Below, piece after piece: positions 24,194-35,301 of a stretch of 64,000 nucleotides of DNA. The notes below the pieces were generated by a model. It was not told the DNA's origin. It made no database searches and saw only the letters and a program-made list of their open reading frames with translations. Origin of the DNA: Shewanella saliphila (GTDB lineage Bacteria; Pseudomonadota; Gammaproteobacteria; Enterobacterales; Shewanellaceae); assembly GCF_014648295.1 (NCBI RefSeq), contig NZ_BMQV01000002.1:124001-188000 (forward strand), read 5' to 3'. How positions within the stretch are numbered: position 1 is the first letter of the stretch; every line of letters begins with the position of its first letter. The translations under genes and the position numbers were made by a program.

Positions 24194-24670
24194 GTGCGAA
24201 TAATCTTGTTACTGTGTTGTTTAGTATTTAGTTTTTCAGCCCATGCCAATATAGGCGACATGCCAAAAGAGCAGCAATTGGCCATGAAGTACATGGAAGC
24301 ATTAACTGATCACGACTATTCTGCGCTGCGACGTTTTTATTCTCGCGAAACCGTTTTTTACGACAAAACTGCCAATACCACTTATACCGGCGGTCGCCAA
24401 ATTATTGGTTTTTTACAACGGGCTCATGAGGGCGTACTCGAATACCGCTTAAACATAGAACATATGTTTAATACCGGCTCGTTAGTCGTGATTATTGGCA
24501 GCTACCGTTTACGAGGCCCTGGCGACCAGTACGGAAAACCCGGCAAAGTCATTGACCTTGCGGTTCCGGGAGTGACCACGCTAAAATTTGATAATAATAC
24601 TCAACGTTTAGTTGAACAAATGGATCTGATGGATTACCAAACCATGTCAGACCAACTTGAGTCGCAGTAG
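24194..24670 (+). CDS. Exported NTF2-like (SnoaL-type) protein
   Basis: A 158-residue protein starting at GTG 24194, with AGAGA just upstream. The signal peptide ends near SAHAN. The mature part has the cone-shaped NTF2-like fold pattern: ALTDHDYSALRRFYSRETVFYD, then strands ending in VIIGSYRLRG and VTTLKFD. Such domains bind small hydrophobic ligands or act as simple isomerases; no catalytic residue stands out. It follows the TRIC gene with a 1-bp gap, so it is probably co-transcribed. Confidence 0.7.
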   Translation: MRIILLLCCLVFSFSAHANIGDMPKEQQLAMKYMEALTDHDYSALRRFYSRETVFYDKTANTTYTGGRQIIGFLQRAHEGVLEYRLNIEHMFNTGSLVVIIGSYRLRGPGDQYGKPGKVIDLAVPGVTTLKFDNNTQRLVEQMDLMDYQTMSDQLESQ

Positions 24671-24694
24671 ATAATAGGTATAAACTTCAGGCAT

Positions 24695-24722
24695 AAAAAA
24701 ACGGCTTATAAAGCCGTTTTTA
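24695..24722. terminator. Bidirectional terminator between the NTF2-like gene and tyrS
   Basis: ACGGCTT (24701-24707) pairs with AAGCCGT (24711-24717). The flanking A run and T run make it work on both strands, for the two convergent transcripts. Confidence 0.85.
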
Positions 24723-24739
24723 TGGGTGACTAACAAGAG

Positions 24740-25936
24740 TTACTTCAAAATCACTTTAGCAAACTTACGCTTGCCTACCTGGAATACTGCATCTAGGCCA
24801 GCATTAAAGCTTTGACGGCTGTCTTCCACTTTTTCGCCATCCATCTTCACTGCGCCTTGCTTAATCATCCGCATACCGTCAGATGTTGAGCCCACAAGGC
24901 CTGCATTTTTAAGTAAGTTAGCAATCGCTAAGCCATCGCCTGCTTCTAATACCACTTCTTCAATATCATCTGGGATAGCACCTTTTTGGAAACGATCAAT
25001 AAAGGCTTGATGAGCGGCTTGTGCTTGTGTTTCATCGTGGAAGCGCGCAATGATTTCTTTGGCTAATAAAATCTTAATGTCGCGTGGGTTCGTGCCATTT
25101 TCAACGTCTAACTTAAACTGGGCAAGCTCTTCAAGTGGACGGAACGACAATAGCTCAAGGTAGCGCCACATGAGGTCATCTGAAATCGACATGATTTTGC
25201 CAAACATTTCGTTAGCAGGCTCACTCACGCCAATATAGTTGTGCGCCGACTTAGACATTTTCTTAACGCCGTCTAACCCTTCAAGCAATGGCATCATAAT
25301 CACGGTTTGTGGCTTTTGCCCTTCTGCCTTTTGCAGCTCACGCCCCATCAATAAATTGAATTTTTGGTCTGTACCGCCTAATTCAACGTCTGCTTCTAAC
25401 GCAACTGAATCATAACCTTGCAACAATGGATACATAAACTCGTGGATCGCAATCGCTTGGCCTGATGCATAACGCTTTTTAAAGTCGTCACGTTCCATCA
25501 TACGGGCAACGGTTTGTTGTGATGCTAAACGGATCATCCCAGCGGCGCCTAATGGCTCTAACCAGCTAGAATTAAATTCGATACGAGTTTTAGCCGGGTC
25601 TAAAATTTTATAAACCTGCTCTTTGTAGGTTTCGGCGTTAGCAAGCACTTGTTCACGAGTTAATGGAGGACGAGTACTGTTTTTACCACTTGGATCGCCT
25701 ACCATACCGGTAAAGTCACCAATCAAGAAAATCACTTCATGACCTAACTCTTGAAAGGTACGCATTTTGTTTAAAATAACGGTATGGCCTAAATGAATAT
25801 CTGGAGCGGTAGGATCTGCACCTAATTTGATGCGTAATGGACGCCCTTCTTTGAGCTTCTCAAGCAAATCCGCTTCAAGTAATATCTCGTCGGTACCACG
25901 CTTAATTTCTGCCAATACTTGATCTAAATTCGCCAT
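24740..25936 (-). CDS. tyrS: Tyrosyl-tRNA synthetase
   Basis: A 398-residue class I synthetase that charges tRNA-Tyr. The start at 25936 (MANLDQVL) is preferred to a GTG nine codons upstream because AGGAG precedes it. The ATP-site motifs are HLGH (for HIGH) and KMSKS, and the C-terminal S4 RNA-binding domain begins near [10 protein letters not shown]. Length and sequence match the TyrZ-like subtype rather than the 424-residue E. coli TyrS. Alone on its transcript. Confidence 0.96.
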   Translation of the reverse strand: MANLDQVLAEIKRGTDEILLEADLLEKLKEGRPLRIKLGADPTAPDIHLGHTVILNKMRTFQELGHEVIFLIGDFTGMVGDPSGKNSTRPPLTREQVLANAETYKEQVYKILDPAKTRIEFNSSWLEPLGAAGMIRLASQQTVARMMERDDFKKRYASGQAIAIHEFMYPLLQGYDSVALEADVELGGTDQKFNLLMGRELQKAEGQKPQTVIMMPLLEGLDGVKKMSKSAHNYIGVSEPANEMFGKIMSISDDLMWRYLELLSFRPLEELAQFKLDVENGTNPRDIKILLAKEIIARFHDETQAQAAHQAFIDRFQKGAIPDDIEEVVLEAGDGLAIANLLKNAGLVGSTSDGMRMIKQGAVKMDGEKVEDSRQSFNAGLDAVFQVGKRKFAKVILK

Positions 25937-26061
25937 CGCTACTGCAACTCCTAGGGCTTGCACAAAAAATAAAGAGGCCTATGTTACTTGTTAGCCACGG
26001 CAAATGAAAGAGTGTACACTTAGCATATAATAACGCGAGAGAGAAATTGGTACCTGAGTCA

Positions 26062-27594
26062 ATGGCAAAGCTTCTTACATTATTCACATTGTTGCCAAAA
26101 GCACATCAAATCACACTGTCTTTATTAGTGATGTTGACCGCGATTATTCTGATGTTTCCATCGGAAGACGCGCAAGCCTCTAAACAAACCGGTTTAGTCG
26201 ATAAATCCAACGCTCAAAAGACCATCGAAACCAACACGCGTTATGCCGTGCCATTGGCTTTTAGAACGCCATCAGCCCCAGGCGCAGATAACAGCACTGA
26301 AGCGCCCGCTGACAATATTTTTGATGACTCGACTCAATCGCTGCAAACTGGCTCAAATGACAACAGTCAGGCCACTGCTGACGATGAAGCATTCGCCAAA
26401 CATTTAGCCTCGTTACAAACTCGCCCTAACGGTGTAGATGGCGTTATTAGTGAACTTGACGAGCAAATCGCTCAACAAAAAGCTCAGCTAAAACAGCAAG
26501 CAGGCAACGATGATTATACTATTGAGTATTATGAGGTCGTAAAAGGCGACACCTTAGGTGGGCTTTTTAGTCGTGCTGGGTTAAGCGCTAAAGATGTGTA
26601 TGACATCACCCAACTCCCTTTAGCGAAAAAGAACTTACTTAAAATTATGCCAGGCGAAGAAATTGCCATCAGCAAAAATGATTTAGGTGAGTTAAAAGAG
26701 CTGAGCTATCGCATGGACAAGGTATCAACCTTGGTGATTAGCCATAATAACAATAACTATAAAGAAGTGGTTAATACCAAAAAAGTTGAAAGCCGCACCT
26801 CATTTATTACCGCCACCATTAAAAGCAACTTTTGGAACGCCGCGGCAGACGCAGGTTTGTCGGGGAATCATATTATGGAACTGGCCAATATTTTTGGCTG
26901 GGACGTCGACTTTGCCCTAGATATCCGCAAAGGTGATAATTTCTCATTACTGTTTGATCAAGAATACGCCGACGGCCAGTTTTTACGTAACGGCAAAATT
27001 TTAGCTGCCGAGTTTATTAACCAGGGTGAGCGCTATACTGCGGTACGTTATACCGATGGCGAATATTACTCTGAAAACGGTGACAGTATGCGTAAGGCTT
27101 TTTTACGCTCACCGGTCGATTTTAAATATGTTAGCTCTAACTTTAATCCACGCCGCTTACACCCTGTAACCGGTCAAGTTAAAGCCCACCGAGGCGTAGA
27201 TTATGTTGCCGCTATCGGCACGCCAATTAAAGCTGCCGGCAAAGGGAGAGTCATTGAGTCAAGTTACAATCAATACAATGGTAACTATGTATTCATTAAA
27301 CACAATGATACCTACACTACTAAATATTTGCACTTAACTAAGCGTAAAGTAAAACGTGGCGACAGCGTAAAACAAGGCCAAATTATTGGTACCTTAGGCA
27401 AAACAGGCCGCGTTACCGGTGCTCATTTACATTATGAATTTATCGTTAATGGGGTTCATCGCAACCCTCGCACCATAGACCTGCCTAAATCAATGCCAAT
27501 TAACCGTAATGAGAAAGGCAAATTTACGACGTTAAGCAAACAGTTAATGGCACAATTAAAATCAAATCAACAGCAGCAATTAGCAAGCAATTAG
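26062..27594 (+). CDS. mepM: M23 family murein DD-endopeptidase, MepM-like
   Basis: About 510 residues. The ATG at 26062 (MAKLLTLF) aligns best with E. coli MepM; a TTG at 26047 is the alternative. A membrane anchor spans about residues 15-33. A low-complexity linker leads to a LysM/OapA-like domain ([17 protein letters not shown]), then the LytM domain. Zinc ligands are in HRGVDY and [18 protein letters not shown] precedes them, as in MepM. It cuts peptide cross-links to allow murein growth. The next gene, anmK, recycles murein, so the pair makes sense together. Confidence 0.9.
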   Translation: MAKLLTLFTLLPKAHQITLSLLVMLTAIILMFPSEDAQASKQTGLVDKSNAQKTIETNTRYAVPLAFRTPSAPGADNSTEAPADNIFDDSTQSLQTGSNDNSQATADDEAFAKHLASLQTRPNGVDGVISELDEQIAQQKAQLKQQAGNDDYTIEYYEVVKGDTLGGLFSRAGLSAKDVYDITQLPLAKKNLLKIMPGEEIAISKNDLGELKELSYRMDKVSTLVISHNNNNYKEVVNTKKVESRTSFITATIKSNFWNAAADAGLSGNHIMELANIFGWDVDFALDIRKGDNFSLLFDQEYADGQFLRNGKILAAEFINQGERYTAVRYTDGEYYSENGDSMRKAFLRSPVDFKYVSSNFNPRRLHPVTGQVKAHRGVDYVAAIGTPIKAAGKGRVIESSYNQYNGNYVFIKHNDTYTTKYLHLTKRKVKRGDSVKQGQIIGTLGKTGRVTGAHLHYEFIVNGVHRNPRTIDLPKSMPINRNEKGKFTTLSKQLMAQLKSNQQQQLASN

Positions 27595-27634
27595 TTCGCT
27601 TGCCAGCTCGCGACTTCAGAACAGAGAGCATTTC

Positions 27635-28750
27635 ATGTCTAAGCCAGAATATTTTATCGGCCTGATGTCGGGCACCAGTATGGACGGTGTCGATGCCGTG
27701 TTAGTTGATTTTACAGCTGAGCAGCCTAAATTGATTGCCGGCCATACCGAAGCCATTCCGAGCCATTTGTTAAAAGGTTTACAGCGATTATGTCAAGCCG
27801 CAACCGATGATGAAATAAACCGCTTAGGTCGCCTTGACCGCAGTGTCGGAAAATTATTTGCCCAAGCCGTGAATAATTTACTCGCAAAAACGGATGTCAG
27901 CGCAGAACAAATCATTGCCATAGGCTCTCACGGCCAAACTGTGCGCCACATGCCTAATTTAGAAATCGGCTTTACCCTGCAAATTGGTGACCCCAATACC
28001 ATCGCTGTTGAAACCAACATCGATGTCATTGCCGACTTTAGACGTAAAGATGTTGCCCTCGGTGGCCAAGGCGCGCCATTAGTACCAGCGTTTCATCAGC
28101 AAGTATTTGCCAAGCCGGGACAGACCCGAGTGATTTTAAACATTGGCGGAATTGCTAATATTACCTATTTACCGGGCAACAGTGATGATGTGCTTGGCTT
28201 TGATACCGGCCCAGGCAATACCTTAATTGATTATTTTGTCAATCAAAGTCTTGGGCAACCCTTTGACGAAGACGGCGCATGGGCTGCATCAGGTAAAACC
28301 AATCCAGCGTTTCTTGAACAGCTATTGTCCCATTCTTATTTTGCCCTAGCCGCCCCTAAAAGTACTGGCAGAGAGCTGTTTAACCAGGCATGGCTTGAAC
28401 AACAACTTGCCGACTATAGCCACCTAGATCAGGAAGACATTCAGTCGACGTTACTCGACCTAACCTGCCATAGCATTGCCAACGACATCAATAAATTGTC
28501 GGACACTGGCGAGTTGTTTATTTGCGGTGGTGGCGCACTAAATAGCGAATTAGTCCGTCGTTTGACGCCATTAGTCGCGGGTTACAAGGTCGATACCACT
28601 GGAAGACTGGGTGTTGATGCTAAATGGGTAGAAGGCATCGCCTTTGCTTGGTTGGCAATGCGTCATCATCATGACCTGCCAGCTAACTTACCCGCGGTAA
28701 CGGGGGCATCGCGCCAAGCTGTATTAGGTGGACGTTTTAAAGCAAGATAA
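27635..28750 (+). CDS. anmK: Anhydro-N-acetylmuramic acid kinase
   Basis: A 371-residue kinase that opens and phosphorylates 1,6-anhydro-N-acetylmuramic acid from recycled murein. ATP-binding [15 protein letters not shown] is at the N terminus; [13 protein letters not shown] and [11 protein letters not shown] are the other family motifs. CGGGALN near the C terminus completes the ASKHA fold. It lies 40 bp after the endopeptidase and is probably in its operon. Length is normal. Confidence 0.96.
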   Translation: MSKPEYFIGLMSGTSMDGVDAVLVDFTAEQPKLIAGHTEAIPSHLLKGLQRLCQAATDDEINRLGRLDRSVGKLFAQAVNNLLAKTDVSAEQIIAIGSHGQTVRHMPNLEIGFTLQIGDPNTIAVETNIDVIADFRRKDVALGGQGAPLVPAFHQQVFAKPGQTRVILNIGGIANITYLPGNSDDVLGFDTGPGNTLIDYFVNQSLGQPFDEDGAWAASGKTNPAFLEQLLSHSYFALAAPKSTGRELFNQAWLEQQLADYSHLDQEDIQSTLLDLTCHSIANDINKLSDTGELFICGGGALNSELVRRLTPLVAGYKVDTTGRLGVDAKWVEGIAFAWLAMRHHHDLPANLPAVTGASRQAVLGGRFKAR

Positions 28751-28841
28751 CTTTTTCAAAGCGGGCCTCAATGTTATGATGACCGCAAATTTGCGCAGCT
28801 CTTTGGGTTGGCAAAGCCTTTACTAAATAATGAGAGTCAAT

Positions 28842-29228
28842 ATGAGCAACAAAGCCAAAAGTGTATCAGAACTAATGAATCTAACTCCTGAAGGTCGTTA
28901 CGATTACATGGTTGAGCAAATTAAAGCCGAAAAAACCATTTGGACCCTGCAAGATCAAGATGGCTGCGTCATGTTGACCACCGAAGATGAAGATTGCATT
29001 CCGATGTGGCCATCAGAAGAAACCGCTGCACTTTGGGCTGTTGATGAATGGAAAGAGTGCGAGCCATTGGCCATTCCGTTATCTGAATTTCAAGAGCGCT
29101 GGGTTAGCGGCATGGAAGATGACGACTTGTTTATTGCGGTTTTCCCTGTGCAAGAAGATTTAGGCGTCGTTGTACCGCCTTATGAAGTGAATGAGCGCTT
29201 AACACCAAAGTCACAAGCTAAACATTAA
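28842..29228 (+). CDS. DUF2750 family cytoplasmic protein
   Basis: About 128 residues from ATG 28842 (MSNKAKS). A GTG or ATG a few codons upstream is also possible. The acidic protein contains GCVMLTTEDEDCIPMWPSE and ALWAVDEWKECEPLAIPL, the conserved heart of DUF2750. No function is known for the family. It sits between anmK and a small membrane protein gene, all on the same strand. Confidence 0.75.
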   Translation: MSNKAKSVSELMNLTPEGRYDYMVEQIKAEKTIWTLQDQDGCVMLTTEDEDCIPMWPSEETAALWAVDEWKECEPLAIPLSEFQERWVSGMEDDDLFIAVFPVQEDLGVVVPPYEVNERLTPKSQAKH

Positions 29229-29252
29229 TGTGTACCCAATGAGTACACAATA

Positions 29253-29714
29253 ATGACTCAAGAAATACCACAACCAGACAATGCGCCAGATGCCGTAAAA
29301 CCTCATTTGCCTAAGCGGTTGATTGCGTTAATGCTGGTTTATGTCATTGCCTCTGTGACGGGCTTAATGTTAGCTCAATCAATGGCTGAACTCAGTGCAA
29401 TGCTATGCATATTAACGCTGATGTTAGTGCTAGGTATTGTGGGTAGACAAAAAGCGGCGCTTTATTTATTACGCACTTTTAGTCTGCTGCAATTGGTGCT
29501 ATACAGCATGATGCCAATCATCATGTATGACCCAGAAAACCTAGATAGCGGCCCTACCACTATGGACTTTGGTTTGTTTCAAAGCGTGGTGCCCGAGTGG
29601 CTTATCTATAGTGTTTTTATCGCTTTGGGCATGCTGCAAGTGTGGATAAGCTTTAATGGCAAGGTTAAAGCCTGGTTTAAGCCGCGAGTTAACTTCAATA
29701 TTATTGCCAGTTAA
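29253..29714 (+). CDS. Small integral membrane protein of unknown function
   Basis: A 153-residue protein with four hydrophobic segments (about 22-40, 44-60, 68-88, 115-135). I do not recognise the family. It begins 25 bp after the DUF2750 gene and is followed by a strong terminator, so it is the last gene of the mepM-anmK transcript or a short one of its own. Confidence 0.65.
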   Translation: MTQEIPQPDNAPDAVKPHLPKRLIALMLVYVIASVTGLMLAQSMAELSAMLCILTLMLVLGIVGRQKAALYLLRTFSLLQLVLYSMMPIIMYDPENLDSGPTTMDFGLFQSVVPEWLIYSVFIALGMLQVWISFNGKVKAWFKPRVNFNIIAS

Positions 29715-29742
29715 CATTTAAGCGCTGAGGTTAAATAGGTAC

Positions 29743-29770
29743 AAAAAAGCCGTCGCTAGACGGCTTTTTT
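29743..29770. terminator. Bidirectional terminator between membrane-protein gene and erpA
   Basis: AAAAAAGCCGTC (29743-29754) pairs perfectly with GACGGCTTTTTT (29759-29770) over GCTA. The A and T runs serve both convergent transcripts. Confidence 0.92.
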
Positions 29771-29792
29771 ATTGGCTCGTTATAAAAAACAA

Positions 29793-30143
29793 TTACACCG
29801 AGAAACTTGCTCCACAACCACAGGTTGTTGTTGCATTAGGGTTTTTAACAAAAAAACGAGAACCCTCAAGGCCAGAAGTATAATCCACTTCGCCACCTAC
29901 TAGGTATTGCAGGCTCATAGGATCAACCACAAGCTGTACGCCTTGTTTTTCAATAGTGAAGTCACCTTCGTTGACTTTTTCATCGAACGTAAAGCCATAC
30001 TGAAACCCAGAGCAACCGCCGCCAGTAACATATACTCGCAGTTTTAATTCAGGATTCTGTTCTTCTTCTAACAGCCCTTTTACCTTAGTCGCTGCAGCAT
30101 CGGTAAATTGGATCGGCATTGCTGCATCAGTTTGTTCAGTCAT
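29793..30143 (-). CDS. erpA: Iron-sulfur cluster insertion protein ErpA
   Basis: A 116-residue A-type carrier that delivers Fe-S clusters to apo-proteins such as the isoprenoid enzymes IspG and IspH. The three conserved cysteines lie in [11 protein letters not shown] and the C-terminal [22 protein letters not shown] is the usual N terminus. Its location near clcA, a YadS-like gene and mtnN repeats the enteric order. It is downstream of the DUF6776 gene on the same strand. Confidence 0.95.
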   Translation of the reverse strand: MTEQTDAAMPIQFTDAAATKVKGLLEEEQNPELKLRVYVTGGGCSGFQYGFTFDEKVNEGDFTIEKQGVQLVVDPMSLQYLVGGEVDYTSGLEGSRFFVKNPNATTTCGCGASFSV

Positions 30144-30164
30144 TACTACCTCTTACTTCGGTTT

Positions 30165-30938
30165 CTACTGAGAATTATCCTTTACCTGACTATTTTGTTC
30201 AAGTATTACCCGCAGTTCTTTTTCGCCCATTAATAGCTCAGGTACATTATACACTTGTTCGATCTCGCCGCCCTTTACTCCACGACTGGCTTTCACCTTC
30301 ACCTTAACGGCAATTCTTTGCAAGCTAAACCCGTCAGGCAGAACAATATCACTGTCCATGATTTGAAAATAACTAAATTCAAAGTCTAACTTTTTGTTAA
30401 GTAATTTATCTAATGACAACTCTTTTGTTTGACCATTTTGCACTCCAATTAACATCACTTCGGCTTGCGCTTTGACTTTTGCTTTGCGTTTTTGTAACTG
30501 GGTTAACACTATGCGCAGCGTAAACTGCTCTGCAGTCATCCCTTGTGATAATTCAACAGCGTTAATCGCCACACCTTCAACGTCGGCATCGGTCACCATG
30601 ACACTGCGATAAAATGCCAGTTCTTTTTCCAGTGCTTTTTGGTCTATTAGTTGGCGGCTAAACATGTCCTGCATTTCTTTGTTGGCATTTTCTGCAATAC
30701 TTAATGCCAAATTACGGCTGGCCAACACTTGTGCTTGTTCATCAAGTTGCTGTAATAATTTACGCTTGCCACTGGCACTATTGGTGGTGGTTTCTGGCGC
30801 AAACGATAACCACAAATTATAACTTAACGCGCCTAACAAAAAAGAGACTAACATTAAGCTAATTAAGTATTTGCTCGACGTCCGGTTTTTATGCTGTAAA
30901 ACTTGCAGTCTGTCTAACCAACGGTGATAATTTAACAT
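30165..30938 (-). CDS. DUF6776-like inner-membrane protein
   Basis: About 257 residues from ATG 30938 (MLNYHRWLDR). A longer frame to 31055 would overlap the divergent CLC gene and lacks a ribosome site. One membrane helix (about 27-46) is followed by a coiled coil (roughly 65-115) and a C-terminal beta-rich periplasmic region. The form and composition match the DUF6776 family, whose function is unknown. It is transcribed toward erpA, ending 22 bp before its start. Confidence 0.65.
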   Translation of the reverse strand: MLNYHRWLDRLQVLQHKNRTSSKYLISLMLVSFLLGALSYNLWLSFAPETTTNSASGKRKLLQQLDEQAQVLASRNLALSIAENANKEMQDMFSRQLIDQKALEKELAFYRSVMVTDADVEGVAINAVELSQGMTAEQFTLRIVLTQLQKRKAKVKAQAEVMLIGVQNGQTKELSLDKLLNKKLDFEFSYFQIMDSDIVLPDGFSLQRIAVKVKVKASRGVKGGEIEQVYNVPELLMGEKELRVILEQNSQVKDNSQ

Positions 30939-30989
30939 TAGGTAACAACCCTTTAAAAATACAAATGCCAATGAGCCTAGAGCCAAACA

Positions 30990-32729
30990 GTGCAATTTAA
31001 AATAAACAAAGTCGCTATTATTCACGCCAAAAGAGCTGCGCGCAAATATCTGCATAACGAATTTAGAGATAAATTATCTCAAGCCAAAATTAGTGTGCAA
31101 CTTTGTGCGCTGGCGCTGCTGTTTGCAATCATTGCCTCTTTGGTCATTATTGCATTTCGACTGATTTTATTATGGGCCGAACAATATCTGCTTTCTGACA
31201 CTAATACCATTAGTTCTACATTAACCGACTGGCGAAGTTACCTGCCTTTAATTGGCGCGGCCTTGATTTGGTTATTATCGTTACTCGGTTCAAAACGTTA
31301 TCGCCGTATGGGCATAGCCTATGTACTACACCGCTTTAAACTACATTACGGTAAAGTACCTCTACAATCAGCTCCAGGGCAATTCTCACAAGCATTAATC
31401 GCCTTAATGACTAACTTTTCGGTCGGTAAAGAAGGCCCCGCCATTCATCTAGGGGCCGTTAGCGCCAGCGTAATGGCAGAAAAATTCAGCCTACCAGACA
31501 ACAGCGTACGTATTATGTGCGCTAGCGGAATAGCCGCAGGAATAGCCGCCATCTTTAACGCGCCACTTGCTGCGGTACTGTTCGTGTTTGAAGTGATCGT
31601 TCGCGAATATAAAATCCATTATTTCTTCCCCATTATGTTGTCGGCCATTTGTGGCGCCGTGTCGAGCCAGTTAGTGTTTGGTAACATTCACGAATACGAA
31701 CTTATCAATGTTATCCGTATCCCACTCGACCATTACCCTATTTTGCTTATTGGCGGTGTGGTACTGGGTTGCGTCGCTGCATTATTTAATTTTTCGCTGT
31801 TAAATGTCACCGCTAAAGGGCAAAACTGGCCGTTAATTTACCGCTTATTGATTGCTGCAGTGATTACCACTTCGATTGGCCTGGTGATGCCGCAAGCTTT
31901 AGGCTCGGGTGACTTTGCGATTCACGAAGCCATTAGCGAGCACCCAAGTTTGCTGTTTCTAATCGGATTATTGCTCGCAAAAATGCTTGCAACAATTGCC
32001 GCTATTGGTTTTGGTATACCGGGCGGACTCATTGGCCCCTTGTACGGAATTGGGGCTTTGGTCGGCGCCATTTTGGCTATCATCAGCAGTTTACTGTTTC
32101 CATCAATTGCCCCATATGTTGGTTTGTATACGGTTATCGGCATGACAGCCATGATGGGGGTGTGTTTAAGTGCCCCCTTAGCGGCCTTAGTGGCACTGCT
32201 AGAGTTAACCAATGATGCGTCGATTATTTTACCGGCAATGTTTGTGACCATTCCGGCCTATTTGATTGCATACCAGGGCTTTAACACCAATTCTATCTTC
32301 TTAAAGCAATTAGATATTATGGGCTTAGGCTATAAAGTTGCCCCATTAAACCAGGGCTTACAAAATAAAGGCGTTAGGGTGTTAATGGACCGGCGCTTTG
32401 TGATTGTAAACGATGACGATGAACTGCTGCTTGAAGTACTAAAGCGGGCTGAGGGCCGGCCGGTTTTAGTGCGGAATAGTGAAGGCCAAATAGAAATGTT
32501 AAGCCTTGAGATGCAGTCATTTGAAGACTCAACCACCTTGTCACGTCACCCAATGCCTGGACTACCGGACAGCGCTACATTAAACGAAGCCTATGAAGCG
32601 CTGGTCGCTAAACGCTCAGGTGAAGTGTATATTTATCGATTAAGTCCCAATAGCCCTAACCATCAAAAAGTCGTTGGGGTGATAAGCTGGGCTAACTTAT
32701 TACAAGAGATCCGCTCAGGACAAATTTAA
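30990..32729 (+). CDS. clcA: CLC-type chloride channel/antiporter with a C-terminal CBS-like region
   Basis: 579 residues, about 100 more than E. coli ClcA. The start is GTG 30990. The selectivity and gating motif GKEGPAIH has the key glutamate, so proton-coupled exchange is possible. The GxFxP-type motif appears as GIPGGLIGPLYG. The usual first motif GSGIP is replaced (MGIAYV), as in some CLC subgroups. From about residue 450 the chain leaves the membrane and resembles a pair of CBS domains that could bind nucleotides. It lies between erpA and hemL, as clcA does in enterics. Confidence 0.85.
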   Translation: MQFKINKVAIIHAKRAARKYLHNEFRDKLSQAKISVQLCALALLFAIIASLVIIAFRLILLWAEQYLLSDTNTISSTLTDWRSYLPLIGAALIWLLSLLGSKRYRRMGIAYVLHRFKLHYGKVPLQSAPGQFSQALIALMTNFSVGKEGPAIHLGAVSASVMAEKFSLPDNSVRIMCASGIAAGIAAIFNAPLAAVLFVFEVIVREYKIHYFFPIMLSAICGAVSSQLVFGNIHEYELINVIRIPLDHYPILLIGGVVLGCVAALFNFSLLNVTAKGQNWPLIYRLLIAAVITTSIGLVMPQALGSGDFAIHEAISEHPSLLFLIGLLLAKMLATIAAIGFGIPGGLIGPLYGIGALVGAILAIISSLLFPSIAPYVGLYTVIGMTAMMGVCLSAPLAALVALLELTNDASIILPAMFVTIPAYLIAYQGFNTNSIFLKQLDIMGLGYKVAPLNQGLQNKGVRVLMDRRFVIVNDDDELLLEVLKRAEGRPVLVRNSEGQIEMLSLEMQSFEDSTTLSRHPMPGLPDSATLNEAYEALVAKRSGEVYIYRLSPNSPNHQKVVGVISWANLLQEIRSGQI

Positions 32730-32968
32730 TCATTTTATTGATGAGAGACCAATAATTTACCCCTTGATGATGGAGACATTACTCTCACTAGGTTGTTCTA
32801 TTTCAAAGCAAGTGAATCTTGTAGGGCATATTTATCTGTTGTTTATTTTCTGCTACAATTTTGCCTCAGCCATATAGTAATAAAACCACAAAATACCCTA
32901 TAAAAATATCGGTGAAATAGCATGCTGTTCTGGTGAATATTTTACCCTACACTTTGGAAATCAGGCTG

Positions 32969-33988
32969 ATGATGCAGTTCGAAGGTTCACATATCCTTTC
33001 CGTAAACCAGTTAGATCTGGATTCAATTAACACTATTTTTAATGTTGCCAGTAAAATGACCCCCTACGCTTTGCGCGAAAAACGCACCAATGTGTTAGAT
33101 GGCGCGATTTTAGGCAATCTGTTTTTTGAGCCTAGCACCCGTACACGTGTTAGTTTTGGCTGTGCTTTTAACTTGCTTGGTGGCCATGTACGTGAAACCA
33201 CAGGAATGGCGTCATCGTCATTATCAAAAGGTGAGTCTTTATACGACACAGCCCGAGTGCTATCGACCTACTCAGATGTTATCGCCATGCGTCATCCCGA
33301 TGCTTACTCAGTAAAAGAGTTTGCCGAAGGTAGCCGCGTGCCAGTGATTAACGGTGGCGACGGCCCCAATGAGCACCCGACGCAGGCATTACTTGATTTA
33401 TTTACCATCAAAAAAGAGCTTAGCCACGCAGGTATGAGCATCGATGGTATGCACATTGCGATGGTAGGTGATTTAAAATATGGCCGCACAGTGCATTCTT
33501 TATCGCGCTTACTTTGTATGCATAAAGACATTAAGTTCACATTGATTTCACCCAGTGAGCTAGCAATGCCTGACTATGTGATCGCCGACATTGAAAATGC
33601 TGGGCATAAGATCACAATAACAGAACAACTTGAAGGTAATTTGCATCAGGCAGATATATTGTACCTAACCCGCATTCAAGAAGAGCGTTTTCCGTCACAA
33701 GAAGAAGCCAACAAGTATCGCGGCAAGTTTCGCTTAAATCACAATATTTACACGCAGCATTGCAAATCAAATACCGTGATCATGCACCCGTTACCACGAG
33801 ACTCGCGCGCCCAAGCAAACGAGCTCGACAATGATTTAAACAGCCATCCAAGTTTGGCTATTTTTAGACAAGCCGACAACGGCTTACTTATCCGTATGGC
33901 ACTTTTTGCATTAACACTTGGAGTTGAAAACCAACTCGAAAAGTATGAGTGCCCAGTAAACTGGTATTCACGTAAAGCCGATAGATAA
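32969..33988 (+). CDS. pyrB: Aspartate carbamoyltransferase catalytic subunit
   Basis: About 339 residues. The frame opens at 32933, but 32969/32972 (adjacent ATGs) fits the family N terminus. It joins carbamoyl phosphate and aspartate in the first committed pyrimidine step. Motifs: FFEPSTRTRVSF (carbamoyl phosphate), the loop SKGESLYDT with its lysine, HPTQALLDLFT, and R-x-Q in LTRIQ for aspartate, then HPLPR. No pyrI regulatory gene follows; hemL does. The enzyme is thus either unregulated or pairs with a PyrI encoded elsewhere. Confidence 0.93.
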   Translation: MMQFEGSHILSVNQLDLDSINTIFNVASKMTPYALREKRTNVLDGAILGNLFFEPSTRTRVSFGCAFNLLGGHVRETTGMASSSLSKGESLYDTARVLSTYSDVIAMRHPDAYSVKEFAEGSRVPVINGGDGPNEHPTQALLDLFTIKKELSHAGMSIDGMHIAMVGDLKYGRTVHSLSRLLCMHKDIKFTLISPSELAMPDYVIADIENAGHKITITEQLEGNLHQADILYLTRIQEERFPSQEEANKYRGKFRLNHNIYTQHCKSNTVIMHPLPRDSRAQANELDNDLNSHPSLAIFRQADNGLLIRMALFALTLGVENQLEKYECPVNWYSRKADR

Positions 33989-34014
33989 TTGGCATACAAA
34001 ATTAAGGATTAGAC

Positions 34015-35301
34015 ATGACCCGCTCCGAAGTCTTATTTGAACAGGCTAAACAAACCATTCCAGGTGGCGTTAACTCACCTGTTCGTGCCTTTAATGGTGT
34101 TGGTGGTTCACCGTTATTTATCGAAAAAGCCGATGGCGCTTATATTTTCGATGCCGACGGTAAAAAATATATCGACTATGTTGGTTCATGGGGACCGATG
34201 ATTTTAGGCCATAACCATCCTAAAATTCGTCAAGCGGTTTTAGAAGCCGTTGAAAATGGTTTGTCATTTGGTGCACCAACTGAGCTTGAAGTCAAAATGG
34301 CTGAAAAAGTGATTTCAATGGTGCCATCAATGGAACAGGTTCGTATGGTGAGTTCAGGTACTGAAGCCACCATGAGTGCCATCCGTTTAGCCCGTGGATT
34401 TACTAACCGCGACAACATTTTAAAGTTTGAAGGTTGTTACCACGGCCATGCTGACTGCTTATTAGTTAAAGCCGGTTCTGGTGCATTAACCCTTGGTCAG
34501 CCAAGCTCACCTGGTATTCCAGAAGACTTTGCTAAGCACACGTTAACAGCAACCTATAACGACCTTGATTCTGTGCGTGCTATTTTCGAGCAGCACCCAG
34601 ACGATATCGCTTGTATCATCCTTGAGCCTGTGGCCGGCAACATGAATTGCATTCCACCTGTAGAAGGCTTTTTACAGGGTTTACGTGCCATTTGTGATGA
34701 GTTCGGTGCGTTATTAATTATCGATGAAGTCATGACAGGTTTCCGTGTATCAATGAGCGGTGCACAAGGCCATTACGGCGTTACACCTGACTTAACCACT
34801 CTAGGTAAAGTGATTGGCGGCGGCATGCCAGTGGGTGCATTTGGTGGCCGTAAAGAAGTGATGCAATTTATTGCACCTACAGGCCCAGTTTATCAAGCTG
34901 GTACCCTATCAGGTAACCCAATTGCAATGACCGCAGGTTTAGCGCAAATGGATGCCTTATGTGAGCCTGGTTTATATGAAGCACTTGCGGCCAAAACCAA
35001 ACGCGTTGCAGAAGGCTTTAAAGCTGCAGCGGACAAACATGGTATTCCATTAAGCATCACTTGTGTGGGTGGTATGTTTGGTTTCTTCTTTACTGAAGAC
35101 AAAGCACCAATGACTTCATTTACTCAAGTAACCAAGTGCAACATGGAGCATTTCCGTCACTTCTACCATGCAATGTTAGATGAAGGCGTGTACTTAGCGC
35201 CAAGCGCATATGAAGCCGGCTTCTTATCAATGGCCCATGGCGATGAAGAAATTGACTACACTCTCGCTGCTGTTGACCGTGTTTTTGCTGCAATGAAGTA
35301 A
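34015..35301 (+). CDS. hemL: Glutamate-1-semialdehyde 2,1-aminomutase
   Basis: A 428-residue PLP enzyme that makes 5-aminolevulinate for heme in the C5 pathway. Family motifs are [36 protein letters not shown], the PLP aspartate in [11 protein letters not shown], and [18 protein letters not shown] with the PLP lysine. Length equals that of E. coli HemL (426). It is 26 bp after pyrB and ends in a terminator. Confidence 0.98.
   Translation: MTRSEVLFEQAKQTIPGGVNSPVRAFNGVGGSPLFIEKADGAYIFDADGKKYIDYVGSWGPMILGHNHPKIRQAVLEAVENGLSFGAPTELEVKMAEKVISMVPSMEQVRMVSSGTEATMSAIRLARGFTNRDNILKFEGCYHGHADCLLVKAGSGALTLGQPSSPGIPEDFAKHTLTATYNDLDSVRAIFEQHPDDIACIILEPVAGNMNCIPPVEGFLQGLRAICDEFGALLIIDEVMTGFRVSMSGAQGHYGVTPDLTTLGKVIGGGMPVGAFGGRKEVMQFIAPTGPVYQAGTLSGNPIAMTAGLAQMDALCEPGLYEALAAKTKRVAEGFKAAADKHGIPLSITCVGGMFGFFFTEDKAPMTSFTQVTKCNMEHFRHFYHAMLDEGVYLAPSAYEAGFLSMAHGDEEIDYTLAAVDRVFAAMK

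Noticed and set aside
30939-31055. Longer N terminus of the DUF6776-like protein
   Set aside because: It would overlap the divergent CLC gene and has no ribosome site; ATG 30938 fits better.
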